Part shown: piece after piece, positions 26,249 to 34,712 of the stretch
How the letters are laid out: every line of letters begins with the position of its first letter
How positions within the stretch are numbered: position 1 is the first letter of the stretch
Assembly: GCF_003194585.1 (NCBI RefSeq)
Contig: NZ_QHKZ01000001.1
Coordinates: forward strand, 62,001 to 126,000
Reading direction: 5' to 3'
Source of the DNA: Nocardioides daejeonensis
Lineage (GTDB): Bacteria > Actinomycetota > Actinomycetes > Propionibacteriales > Nocardioidaceae
DNA: 64,000 bases
Position numbers and translations under genes: made by a program
Notes under the pieces: model-generated
The model's input: the letters and a program-made list of their open reading frames with translations, nothing else
What the model was told of the DNA's origin: nothing
Database searches by the model: none

Positions 26249-28074
26249 TGTCTATCATCGCCAAGCCGCGCGACGAACGCGGAGCGGTCGCCCTGTTCGT
26301 CGCTATCCTGCTCGTCGTTCTCGTTGGCCTCGCCTCGTTTGCGGTCGATCTCGGCTACCAGCGCGTGGCTGCCCGCGATATGCAGGCCGTGGCCGACGTC
26401 GTCGCGATGGACATGGCCCGTCAACTCGACGGCAAGACGACGGAGCAACTCAATGACACCCCCGCCTGGACGACTGCCCTGGCTGGGAGTCTGGAACGCA
26501 ACGACGATCGAGCAGTGGGAGAGAAGCTTTCGCCAGTCTCTTGCAGCGCGGGCCAGGCCTCGATCGGTGCCGGAGAAATCTGTGCGACCCCAGGAATCTA
26601 CAACTCGGCCGATCGGACGTTCGTCGACAGCGGTAGCAGTCCCGCAACGCATGTGCGTGTGATTACACGCACTAGTATCGACTACTTTTTTCCGATCTTC
26701 GCCGACAACGGCGAGGTCATGAAGACGGCCTATGCGGAAGGCGGTGACGGGGCTTGCATCCGCATCAGTTCGTACGTGGCCGATGCGAATCTGAACGACG
26801 GCGCATTGGGGCCGCTCCTCGATCTCCTTGGCACGAAGGTCGGTTTGGGGGCGCTCGACGCCGGCAGCCTCGTGGCGACAGATGTTTCGTTGCTCAAACT
26901 GCTCAGTGCCAAAGTTGGCGCGGGTTCACTCGATTCGGTGCTGAACTCCCAGATTGGGCTGGGTAGTTTCTACCTCGCTATGGCTGATGCGCTCCAGGGG
27001 CAGGATGGATCAGCCGCAGCAATCAGCGTGCTTGAGGCTCTTTCGGGCCGGGTTGGCGACATGAAGGTCAAGGTTAGTGACCTGCTCGCACTGGACACCA
27101 CTGGAGTAGCCGGTGCAGACGCCATGCTCAATGTCTTCGATATGGTCGCGACTGGACTTGTGGCCGCAAGTGGCGAGAACGGTCTTGCGCTCACGCCCAC
27201 AATTAACCTACCGGGAGGCCTTCTCAACTTGAGTGGCACGGTATCTGTTCTCCAGCGTCCCCAAGTGAGTTGCGGTAAGCGAAAGAACCCGAACAACCCG
27301 CTCGCAGAGACAGCCCAAGTGAAAGTCAATTTGGGTGGGTCGGCCCCAGTGAGCGAGAGCATCATCGGGCAGTTGTTGAACACGGTCCTCGGCGTGTTGG
27401 GGGATGTGCTTACCGGTCTCCTCGGGCTTGAACAGGTTGAGCCGAGAGTGGTGGCGTCCGTGGACGTCAACCTGGGCCTTCAAGTCGTCCCAGCGCGGGC
27501 GCGACTCACCGGAGTGGAGTGCGTGGGCGACAAGCGAAAGGTCTACGTAAAGGTTGCCGGTGGTCAACTCCTTGAGATCTCGTTGACGGTGAACGCGAAG
27601 GTTGGCATTGAAGAGCGGCGGCGGAAGCGAGCAACGATCCTCTCGCCGTGGCGCGATAACTGGGGCCCTTGGACTCCCGTGCTGACGGTTGGTGGACCTG
27701 TGACGGTCTCAAACACGGGATCTGGGCCCGCGTGGACTGACCACGTCATCACGATCGACAAGGATGGTGACTATGACGTCCCGCAGTTCTTCCCGAAGGA
27801 CTCCATTGGCCTGCCAACATTGCCGAGTATCGATGCTAGTCAGTTCAATGTGACTCTGCCTCCTGGTGTTCCGACTGATTACCGCACGCTCCCGCTCGGG
27901 AATATGCTCGGAATGGTCGTCGCGCCAGTGCTCAATGGCCTCAACAATTCATTGGTGAGCAGTCTCAACACTCAGTTGAATACAGTTCTGATCAACTTGG
28001 GCATCGACGTCGCAGGCGCCCGGATTTCTGCGCTCCGTACGCCATCCTGTGGCACGCCTGCTCTCCGAGGGTGA
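26248..28074 (+). CDS. Tad/TadG-like secreted protein, copy 1 (lower GC)
   Basis: A 608-residue exported protein with the Tad_N (TadG-like) anchor: DERGAVALFVAILLVVLVGL, then FAVDLGYQRVAARDMQAVADVVAMDMA. The large outer part has no family I recognise. It is rich in Leu, Gly and Asn and clearly paralogous to the next gene (shared LLGTK, FYLAMADAL, MLNVFDMVATGL, final CGxPALRG). Base composition is unusual: one 60-base line near the end (27961-28020) is 52% GC and another (27301-27360) 60%, against about 70% in the paralogue. The ATG overlaps the tadE stop. Possible surface adhesin or minor pilus component. Confidence 0.75.
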   Translation: MSIIAKPRDERGAVALFVAILLVVLVGLASFAVDLGYQRVAARDMQAVADVVAMDMARQLDGKTTEQLNDTPAWTTALAGSLERNDDRAVGEKLSPVSCSAGQASIGAGEICATPGIYNSADRTFVDSGSSPATHVRVITRTSIDYFFPIFADNGEVMKTAYAEGGDGACIRISSYVADANLNDGALGPLLDLLGTKVGLGALDAGSLVATDVSLLKLLSAKVGAGSLDSVLNSQIGLGSFYLAMADALQGQDGSAAAISVLEALSGRVGDMKVKVSDLLALDTTGVAGADAMLNVFDMVATGLVAASGENGLALTPTINLPGGLLNLSGTVSVLQRPQVSCGKRKNPNNPLAETAQVKVNLGGSAPVSESIIGQLLNTVLGVLGDVLTGLLGLEQVEPRVVASVDVNLGLQVVPARARLTGVECVGDKRKVYVKVAGGQLLEISLTVNAKVGIEERRRKRATILSPWRDNWGPWTPVLTVGGPVTVSNTGSGPAWTDHVITIDKDGDYDVPQFFPKDSIGLPTLPSIDASQFNVTLPPGVPTDYRTLPLGNMLGMVVAPVLNGLNNSLVSSLNTQLNTVLINLGIDVAGARISALRTPSCGTPALRG

Positions 28075-28154
28075 CCTCTGGTCTAGACCGATTGGTCATG
28101 AAGGTCGCCTGACCCACTACGGTCCCTCCCGGGAGTCTCTGGGGAGGGATCGCT

Positions 28155-29789
28155 GTGGTTGTTGCGTGCGCGCGCACAGGCAAGAAGAAGGACGAGCACG
28201 CCGAGCAGGAGCGCGGCGCGGTCGCGCCGATGGTTGCCTTCATGTTGGTGCTGCTGATCGGCTTCGCCTCCTTCGCAGTCGACCTCGGAATGCAGCGGGT
28301 GGCCCGCCGCGACATGCAGGCCCTTGCCGACATCGTGGCGATGGACATGGCGCGACGGATCGACGGACGCACCGCAGGTGCACTCCAGGGCGAGATGGCG
28401 ACCGCGAGAGACCTGAGCGTGGCGCGCAACTCGACGACCACTGTCGGTGACGAACCGGTCGTCACCTACGAGCTCGGGGTGTTGGCCACCGACGGCGCGT
28501 TCGCGCCCGTCGGGAGCGGCGTCGTACCCCAGGCGGTGCGGGTGACGGCCCGCACGAGCGTGGACTTCTCGTTCCAGCCGGGGGAGGGGGCGGCGGCGCG
28601 GACAGCCGTCGCGATGGCCGAGTCCAAGGCGTGCTTCAGCATCGGTTCGTACGCCGCCACCATCAAGTCCGACGACTCCCCACTGCTGAAGCCCCTGCTG
28701 GGACTGCTCGGCACCAAGCTGAACCTGAGCCTCATCGACGCGCGCGGTCTGGCCAACGTCGACATCCCCCTCCTGGGCTTCATCCACGCGGGACTCGGCG
28801 TCGGAACACTCGACGAGCTGGTCGCGCTGCGCGGCGTGAAGCTCGGAGACTTCTACCTGGCGATGGCCGACGTACTGCGTCGCGAGGCGGGCAACACCGC
28901 GCAGGTGATCCTCCTGCAGGCGCTCGCCGCCCGGGTGCCGGGCCTGAACCTCAACCTCGCCGACATCCTCGCTCTCGGCACCGGCGGAAGCGCCGGCCTC
29001 GACGGCATGGTCAACGTCCTCGATCTGGTGACGACCGGGCTCTTCGCGGCCAACGGCACCAACGGCGTCAGCATCCCGGACCTGAAGATCGGTGTACCGG
29101 GACTTGCCGAGCTGACCGGCTCGGTCAAGATCATCCAGAAGCCCAACATCGGCTGTGGTCGGGCCCGCCCTTCAGCAGCACAGCCGAACCAGGTCGCCCA
29201 CTCCAACCAGATCGAGGTCCGGCTGGGCGGCAAGGGCGTTGACCTCAACATCGGCATCGCCCACCTGGCGGCCTCGGTCAAGGTGCTGATCGAGCTGGCG
29301 CCGGCCGACGCCGTACTCAAGGACATCACGTGCCGCCCGGGCCACGACACGATCGTGGTTGCCGTGGGCGACTCGCTGCTGACGCTCACCATCACTCTCG
29401 ACGTGCTGGTCTCGGCACTCGCGGACCTGATCAAGATCGCGGAAGGCGGCATCGACCTGCGCGCCTCGCGCTACGGGCCGCTGAAGGACCTGACGATCGA
29501 CGTCTTCAACGAGAACTACACCGTGCCTGGCGCGTCTGGGGGCGGCAACATCGGCCTCCCGGAGCTCTCGGTCGACGCCAAGCGTCTGAAGCTGCTGGGG
29601 CTGCCGGTGGGTGAGGGTCTCAACTACATCCTGAACCCGCTCCTCAAGCACCTGGTGAACCCGCTCCTCCAGGGCTTGGATCGCTACCTCCTCTCGCCTC
29701 TGCTCGGCTTCCTCGGCATCCAGATCTCCGGTGCGGAGATCTACGCCCTGCCCAAGCCGAAGTGCGGTCAGCCGGCGCTGCGAGGGTGA
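28155..29789 (+). CDS. Tad/TadG-like secreted protein, copy 2
   Basis: A 544-residue paralogue of the preceding gene with the same plan: basic start, Tad_N helix (RGAVAPMVAFMLVLLIGFAS, then FAVDLGMQRVARRDMQALADIVAMDMA), a long exported part built of LLGTKLNLSL, FYLAMADVL and MVNVLDLVTTGLFAANG segments, and the identical ending CGxPALRG at the very C-terminus. Composition is normal for this chromosome. GTG 28155 has GGGGAGGGA at 28141-28149. The 80-base gap after copy 1 holds only this site. Function unknown; its pairing with a TadE protein suggests an envelope-exposed role. Confidence 0.78.
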   Translation: MVVACARTGKKKDEHAEQERGAVAPMVAFMLVLLIGFASFAVDLGMQRVARRDMQALADIVAMDMARRIDGRTAGALQGEMATARDLSVARNSTTTVGDEPVVTYELGVLATDGAFAPVGSGVVPQAVRVTARTSVDFSFQPGEGAAARTAVAMAESKACFSIGSYAATIKSDDSPLLKPLLGLLGTKLNLSLIDARGLANVDIPLLGFIHAGLGVGTLDELVALRGVKLGDFYLAMADVLRREAGNTAQVILLQALAARVPGLNLNLADILALGTGGSAGLDGMVNVLDLVTTGLFAANGTNGVSIPDLKIGVPGLAELTGSVKIIQKPNIGCGRARPSAAQPNQVAHSNQIEVRLGGKGVDLNIGIAHLAASVKVLIELAPADAVLKDITCRPGHDTIVVAVGDSLLTLTITLDVLVSALADLIKIAEGGIDLRASRYGPLKDLTIDVFNENYTVPGASGGGNIGLPELSVDAKRLKLLGLPVGEGLNYILNPLLKHLVNPLLQGLDRYLLSPLLGFLGIQISGAEIYALPKPKCGQPALRG

Positions 29790-29818
29790 TGCCTACCCCC
29801 GCTTGGCAGGATGGCTGT

Positions 29819-30808
29819 ATGCGATCAACGTGCTCCCTCTACATCGACGCCGGCTACCTGCTCGCGGCCGCGGCCACGCGCGTCACCGGGACTTCGCTGC
29901 GCAGCGGGATCCACACCGACTTCGCCCGGCTCACCGGAGCGTTGATCGCGCATGCGGAGGCTCGGTCCGGCCTGCCGGTGCTGCGGGTGCACTGGTACGA
30001 CTCGGCCCACAAGGGGGTCCCCGACGCCCAGCAGGAGCGCATCGGCGAGCTGCCCAAGGTGAAGCTGCGACTGGGGAGGTTCGGCGTCGACGGCCAGCAG
30101 AAGGGCGTCGACCTGCGGATCGGCCTCGACCTTGTCGCGCACGCCCGCAACGCCGCCTCGGATGTCTTCTTCGTCGTCACCGGCGACGACGACCTGACCG
30201 AAGCGGTCGAGGAGGCGCAGGTGCAGGGAGTCGAGGTGGTGCTGCTTGCCCTGCCCACGATCGACGGCAAGCCGCACGGTGTCAGTCGGCATCTCATCCG
30301 TGCTGCTGACGATCTCGACCAGTTGGACGGCGACGCCATCGACGCGGCGGTCGTCAAGGTCGAGGTTCCCCGGCCTGTTCCGGGGCCGCCACCCACCAGG
30401 CCGGCACCGGTGTCAGCCGTGCAGCAGGAGACGGGGGCGAAGGTGGGACCGACACCTCGCGACCTGGCTGCGGTGCCGAGGCCGGCGGTGGCTGCCGTGC
30501 CTGTCGCGGGCGCCTCGCTCGCCTACACGGGATCTACGGGTCAGGGCTCGCGCGTGCTTCCGGGCTACGACCTGGAGGTCGACGAACCGATGATCGACCG
30601 GGTCGTCGATCGTGTGGTGGTCTCGCTACGGCATTCGGTCTCGCGCGAGGAGCTGACCGAGCTGGACCGGAACCGTCCCTCGATCCCCCGTGAAATCGAC
30701 CGTGCACTGCTGGTCGACCTGTCGGACGAGCTCGGCCTCTACGACCTGAACGACGCCACCCGATATCGCCTCCGTTCTCGCTTCTGGGAGCGGTACGACG
30801 AGGGGTGA
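29819..30808 (+). CDS. NYN-domain (PIN-like) RNA-binding/RNase protein with proline-rich linker
   Basis: The 329-residue protein starts with an NYN domain: YIDAGYLLAAA (first Asp), DLRIGLDLVAHA (second) and FFVVTGDDDLTEAVEEAQVQG (catalytic-type Asp cluster). A Pro/Ala-rich linker (about residues 185-245) leads to a C-terminal helical segment (MIDRVVDRVVVSLRHSVSRE and FWERYDEG). NYN proteins are metal-dependent RNases or RNA binders. ATG 29819 has a -10-like CAGGAT six bases upstream. An ATG at 29789, overlapping the Tad stop, would add ten residues. RNA target unknown. Confidence 0.75.
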   Translation: MRSTCSLYIDAGYLLAAAATRVTGTSLRSGIHTDFARLTGALIAHAEARSGLPVLRVHWYDSAHKGVPDAQQERIGELPKVKLRLGRFGVDGQQKGVDLRIGLDLVAHARNAASDVFFVVTGDDDLTEAVEEAQVQGVEVVLLALPTIDGKPHGVSRHLIRAADDLDQLDGDAIDAAVVKVEVPRPVPGPPPTRPAPVSAVQQETGAKVGPTPRDLAAVPRPAVAAVPVAGASLAYTGSTGQGSRVLPGYDLEVDEPMIDRVVDRVVVSLRHSVSREELTELDRNRPSIPREIDRALLVDLSDELGLYDLNDATRYRLRSRFWERYDEG

Positions 30809-30921
30809 GTGGCCCGGTCTGGAGGTGTTGGGCTGTGGATCAGGCTTGTGCTCCACAGCTGCGCCCGCCTGAGTAGTCGCCGATCGTCTGCGGCGTGACT
30901 CTTCTGTGTCAGGAGGTCACG

Positions 30922-31275
30922 ATGACGGCACAGGCACTAGGGGCGTACGGCGAGGATCTGGCAGCCCGCTATCTCAGGCGTCGGGGCATGGCGCTGCTCG
31001 ACCGCAACTGGCGGTGCGAGCTGGGGGAGATCGACCTGGTACTCCGGGACGCCCGCACGCTGGTGGTCTGCGAGGTGAAGACCCGGCGGAGCATCGCTCG
31101 CGGTACGCCGCACGAGGCGGTCGGTCCCGCCAAGCTCGCCCGACTGCGACGGCTCGCGGCTCGTTGGATGCTGGAGCACGACGTCCATGCCTCCCACGTG
31201 CGGCTGGACCTGGTGGCGGTCGTGGCGCCGCACCGGGGTGCTGTGGAGATCGACCACGTCGTAGGGATCGGCTGA
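30922..31275 (+). CDS. YraN/UPF0102 family endonuclease-like protein
   Basis: A 117-residue protein with a PD-(D/E)xK-like fold. The motif is seen as GEIDLVLRD followed by CEVKTRRS. The family is widespread, often next to comM or rnhB, and its role is unresolved. AGGAGG at 30911-30916 supports ATG 30922. The stop overlaps comM (TGATG), making a coupled yraN-comM-dprA run. Confidence 0.9.
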   Translation: MTAQALGAYGEDLAARYLRRRGMALLDRNWRCELGEIDLVLRDARTLVVCEVKTRRSIARGTPHEAVGPAKLARLRRLAARWMLEHDVHASHVRLDLVAVVAPHRGAVEIDHVVGIG

Positions 31276-32867
31276 TGCCCATCGCGACCACCCGCACGGT
31301 GACTCTGCAGGGTGCGGTGGGCCATCTCGTCCAGGTGCAGGTCGACGTGGCACAGGGGATGGTCGGCACCCACCTCGTGGGTCGCGCCGACGCCGCGATC
31401 AGCGAGGGCCGGGACCGATGCCGCACGGCGGTCAGCAACAGTGGCTTCACCTGGCCAGCGACGCGACGGGTCACCGTGCTGCTCTCGCCGGCCGACCTGC
31501 CGAAGCGCGGATCGCACTTCGACCTGGCCATCGCCGTCGGGGTGGTGTGCGCTTCGCACGAGCGCCTCGCGTCGGTGGTGACCGATGACGCTGTCTTCCT
31601 CGGCGAGCTCACCCTCGATGGACGCCTGCGGTCGATCTCCGGCGTGCTGCCCATGGTGATGACCGCCCGTTCCCGTGGGATCTCGCGTGTCTTCGTGCCC
31701 GAGACGCAGGTGGCGGAGGCGGCGCTGGTGCCGGACGTCACGGTGCTGGGGGTGCGCTCCTTCGCCCAGGTGATCGCCCTGCTCGCCGGGTGGGAGGTCC
31801 CTGAGTCGCCGCCGATCGAGGCGGCGTCGGCGAGCTCGTTCCTGCAGTGGCGGGGCGAGGGCCGGCTCGTCGACGTCGATCTGGCCGATCTGCGCGGCAT
31901 GGAGGACGCCAAGTTCGCGCTCGAGGTGGCAGCAGCCGGCGGGCACCACCTGATGCTCAGCGGGCCGAAAGGTGCGGGCAAGACGTCGCTCGCCGAGCGG
32001 ATGCCCACGATCCTTCCCGACCTGTCGGTCGAGGAGGCGCTCGAGGTGACCGCCGTGCGATCACTCGCCGGGAGCATCGATGTGAGCGAAGGGCTGGTGA
32101 CGCGGCCGCCCTTCTTCGCGCCGCACCACAGCGCGACGCGTGCCGGGCTGCTCGGCGGCGGCACCGGTCGGGTCCGTCCCGGCGAGCTGAGCCGGGCGCA
32201 CTGCGGTGTGCTCCTGCTCGATGAGTTCCCCCTCTTCCAGGCGGACATCCTCGAGGCACTGCGTCAGCCTCTTGAGTCCGGCGAGGTGACGATCTCGCGT
32301 GGGGAGGAGACCGCGACCTTCCCTGCCCGAGGCATGTTCGTGCTCGCCTGCAACCCCTGTCCGTGCGGCAACTACTCCGCCGATGCGCGGCTCTCCCGCT
32401 GTGATTGCCCGGAGACCCAGCGTCGCCGCTACCGCAGTCGCATCTCCGGCCCGATAGCCGATCGGATCGACATCGTGCGTCATGTGGAGGCGATCCGGCG
32501 GCCCCGGGTCGATCTGCCGTTCGACCTGCCTGAGCCGAGTGACGTCGTACGGGCTCGGGTGCTGGCGGCGCGCGAGCGGCAGGCCGAGCGGTTCCGAGGT
32601 GCGTCGTGGCGGCTCAACGCGCACGCGCCGGGGCCGGTCCTGGCGGAGCGGTGGCCGCTGACCGCCGAGGCCGCGGCCATGGTCGACGACGCGGTGTACG
32701 GCGGAGAGTTGACCCAGCGGGGTGCTGTCCGTGTGCATCGGCTGGCTTGGACCGTGGCCGACCTGAGCAGAGTCGGACGGCCGGGCGTCGCCGAGGTGGA
32801 TGTCGCACTGGCACTGCGGAGCGGGCGACCGCTTGCGACCCAGGTATGGACGAGGCAGGCGGGATGA
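31275..32867 (+). CDS. comM: ComM/YifB Mg-chelatase-like AAA+ ATPase
   Basis: A hexameric AAA+ helicase that extends heteroduplex DNA during natural transformation. The 530-residue protein has the N-terminal ChlI domain (VGRADAAISEGRDRCRTAV; SPADLPKRGSHFDLAIAVGV), the Mg-chelatase AAA core with Walker A GPKGAGKTSLAER (about residue 230), FFAPHHSATRAGLLGGG, Walker B VLLLDEFPLF, the Cys-rich ACNPCPCGNY segment and the C-terminal domain. It is translationally coupled to yraN upstream and dprA downstream. Confidence 0.95.
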   Translation: MPIATTRTVTLQGAVGHLVQVQVDVAQGMVGTHLVGRADAAISEGRDRCRTAVSNSGFTWPATRRVTVLLSPADLPKRGSHFDLAIAVGVVCASHERLASVVTDDAVFLGELTLDGRLRSISGVLPMVMTARSRGISRVFVPETQVAEAALVPDVTVLGVRSFAQVIALLAGWEVPESPPIEAASASSFLQWRGEGRLVDVDLADLRGMEDAKFALEVAAAGGHHLMLSGPKGAGKTSLAERMPTILPDLSVEEALEVTAVRSLAGSIDVSEGLVTRPPFFAPHHSATRAGLLGGGTGRVRPGELSRAHCGVLLLDEFPLFQADILEALRQPLESGEVTISRGEETATFPARGMFVLACNPCPCGNYSADARLSRCDCPETQRRRYRSRISGPIADRIDIVRHVEAIRRPRVDLPFDLPEPSDVVRARVLAARERQAERFRGASWRLNAHAPGPVLAERWPLTAEAAAMVDDAVYGGELTQRGAVRVHRLAWTVADLSRVGRPGVAEVDVALALRSGRPLATQVWTRQAG

Positions 32868-33994
32868 GTCGCGAGGCAGAGCGGCAGGCACGGCTCGTGC
32901 TGAGTCGTGTGACCGAGCCAGGCACCGCCAAGGTGCGCGGACTGGTCGACGAGATCGGCGCAGTGGCGCTGCGGGACCATCTCGCCGCCGACCGGGGCAG
33001 GTCCGGCCCGTCCGAGGTGGCGCAGCGGATCGCAGCGCTGGAGCCGGAGCGAGAGCTGGATCGGGCCAGACGGACAGGGCTCCGCTACGTGATCCCCGGT
33101 GATCCGGAGTGGCCGAGGGGGCTCGACGATCTCGACGTCGCCGAGATGCTCGGCGACGTCGGGGGAGCGCCGCTGGGGGTGTGGGTGCGCGGTCCCATGC
33201 GGCTTGCCGCCCTGGGCTCAGCGGTAGCGATCGTCGGGTCGCGCTCCGCCACGTCGTACGGCGTCACGGCTGCGCTCGACCTGGCCGCTGCGCTTGCCCA
33301 GCAAGGGGTGACAGTGGTCAGCGGAGCCGCCTTCGGTATCGACCAGGCAGCGCACCGGGGCGCGCTTGGAGCAGGTGGCACGACCGTCGCGGTGCTTGCC
33401 TCGGGTGCGGACCGCCCTTACCCGGTCGCGCACACCGAGCTGATCAGCTACATCGCCGAGCACGGCGCGGTGATGTCGGAGATGCCACCCGGCTACGCCC
33501 CCATGCGCAACCGCTTCCTGAGTCGCAACCGCATCATCGCGGCCTTGGCGTCCGGCACGGTCGTGGTCGAGGCCGCCGCGCGAAGCGGTGCGCTCAACAC
33601 GGCCGGGTGGACGGCGCGTCTCTCCCGCCCCTTGATGGCGATGCCGGGGCCGATCGGCAGCGGTGCGTCGCGTGGCACGAACGAGCTGATCCGTGCGGGT
33701 GGAGCGACCTTGGTGACCAGTGCGGATGACGTCTTGGAGCTGCTGGCACGGATGGGAGAGAAGGAGCCGGTCGTGCCGCGAGGCCCGGAGATACCGCGCG
33801 ACGCGTTGAGCAGGCGGCAGTCACGGGTGCTCGATGCGGTTCCCTCGCGTCGGCCCGTGGGGGAGGAGGCGATCGCCAGGACCGCGAGCCTGAGCGTCGC
33901 CGTCGTCAGTCAAGAGCTCGCCGAGCTGCACGACCGTGGATTCGTCGAGTCGGTGGACGACGGCTGGCGGATCACCGACCTGGCACGACAGTGA
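32864..33994 (+). CDS. dprA: DNA-processing protein DprA
   Basis: DprA protects incoming single-stranded DNA and loads RecA. The 376-residue protein has an N-terminal helical region, the Rossmann-fold core (AIVGSRSATSYG; VVSGAAFGIDQAAHRGAL; AVLASGADRPYP; SRNRIIAALASGTVVVEA) and a C-terminal winged helix (about residues 300-376). The start ATG 32864 overlaps the comM stop; an ATG at 32846 would add six residues. Confidence 0.95.
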   Translation: MSREAERQARLVLSRVTEPGTAKVRGLVDEIGAVALRDHLAADRGRSGPSEVAQRIAALEPERELDRARRTGLRYVIPGDPEWPRGLDDLDVAEMLGDVGGAPLGVWVRGPMRLAALGSAVAIVGSRSATSYGVTAALDLAAALAQQGVTVVSGAAFGIDQAAHRGALGAGGTTVAVLASGADRPYPVAHTELISYIAEHGAVMSEMPPGYAPMRNRFLSRNRIIAALASGTVVVEAAARSGALNTAGWTARLSRPLMAMPGPIGSGASRGTNELIRAGGATLVTSADDVLELLARMGEKEPVVPRGPEIPRDALSRRQSRVLDAVPSRRPVGEEAIARTASLSVAVVSQELAELHDRGFVESVDDGWRITDLARQ

Positions 33995-34061
33995 AGGCCA
34001 AACGAAGCGCCGTGCTTCCCGAGGTCTCGGTTCGGGTCTTCCGTGAGCGCGTCTGGATGCC

Positions 34062-34067
34062 TAGGGT
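34062..34067 (+). promoter_or_regulatory. Probable -10 of the DUF6318 gene
   Basis: TAGGGT lies 57 bases before the start, after the dprA stop, and matches TAnnnT. Confidence 0.35.
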
Positions 34068-34118
34068 CGGGTTCGGGCGTCTTTCGGCCGGGATGTCCTT
34101 CTCGGGAAGGTGGTCGTG

Positions 34119-34712
34119 ATGCAGGTGCGTCGGTTGCTAGCCGTGGTCGCTGTTGCTGCGGTGCTGTCGTCGGTGGGTGCTTGTTCCGATGACGAGGCGG
34201 GGCCGTCAGGTTCTCCGTCGCCGTCTGGTGCTTCGGTATCACCCTCGGTGACCGATACGCAGCCCTCCGTGCCGTCCGAGCCGGTGCCTCCGGCGGCGAT
34301 GGAGCGGGATGACGCCGAAGGTGCGAAGGCGTTCGCGGAGTACTACTTTCAAGTTGCGTCATTCGCGCAGGCCACGGGCGACACTCGGCAGCTAGCACGA
34401 GTGCAAGCGCCCGATTGCAGAGCGTGCACCGGGGCTCGCGAATGGATCGATGATGTCTACTCGGCGGGCGGCAAGATCGTTGGCGGTCACATGGCGGCGC
34501 GAGCGCTGGCAGCAACGCCACTGGCTGTTCCTGGAGGAAGAACTATCGGCTTCTCGGTGTCGGCACGCCTTCAGTCGAGCAGGGGGTCTGTGGTGAACCA
34601 ACTGGGTGAGACCACGAGGAAGGCTGCAGCGAGCTCGGCAAGAGTGAGCTTGTCGGTGTCAATGAGCACCGAGGGCGAATGGCAAGTCGAATTCTGGGAG
34701 AAGAAGGCGTGA
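34119..34712 (+). CDS. DUF6318 lipoprotein
   Basis: A 197-residue predicted lipoprotein. The lipobox VGAC follows a short hydrophobic signal sequence (LLAVVAVAAVLSS), then comes a Ser/Pro-rich linker. The globular domain has AEYYFQVASFAQATGDTRQL, the twin-Cys APDCRACTG and a C-terminal GEWQVEFWE, which are the DUF6318 features. Function unknown. ATG 34119 follows GGGAAGG with good spacing; a GTG at 34110 lies inside that site. The gene overlaps the next by four bases (GTGA), and this pair recurs in related genomes to my knowledge. Confidence 0.82.
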   Translation: MQVRRLLAVVAVAAVLSSVGACSDDEAGPSGSPSPSGASVSPSVTDTQPSVPSEPVPPAAMERDDAEGAKAFAEYYFQVASFAQATGDTRQLARVQAPDCRACTGAREWIDDVYSAGGKIVGGHMAARALAATPLAVPGGRTIGFSVSARLQSSRGSVVNQLGETTRKAAASSARVSLSVSMSTEGEWQVEFWEKKA

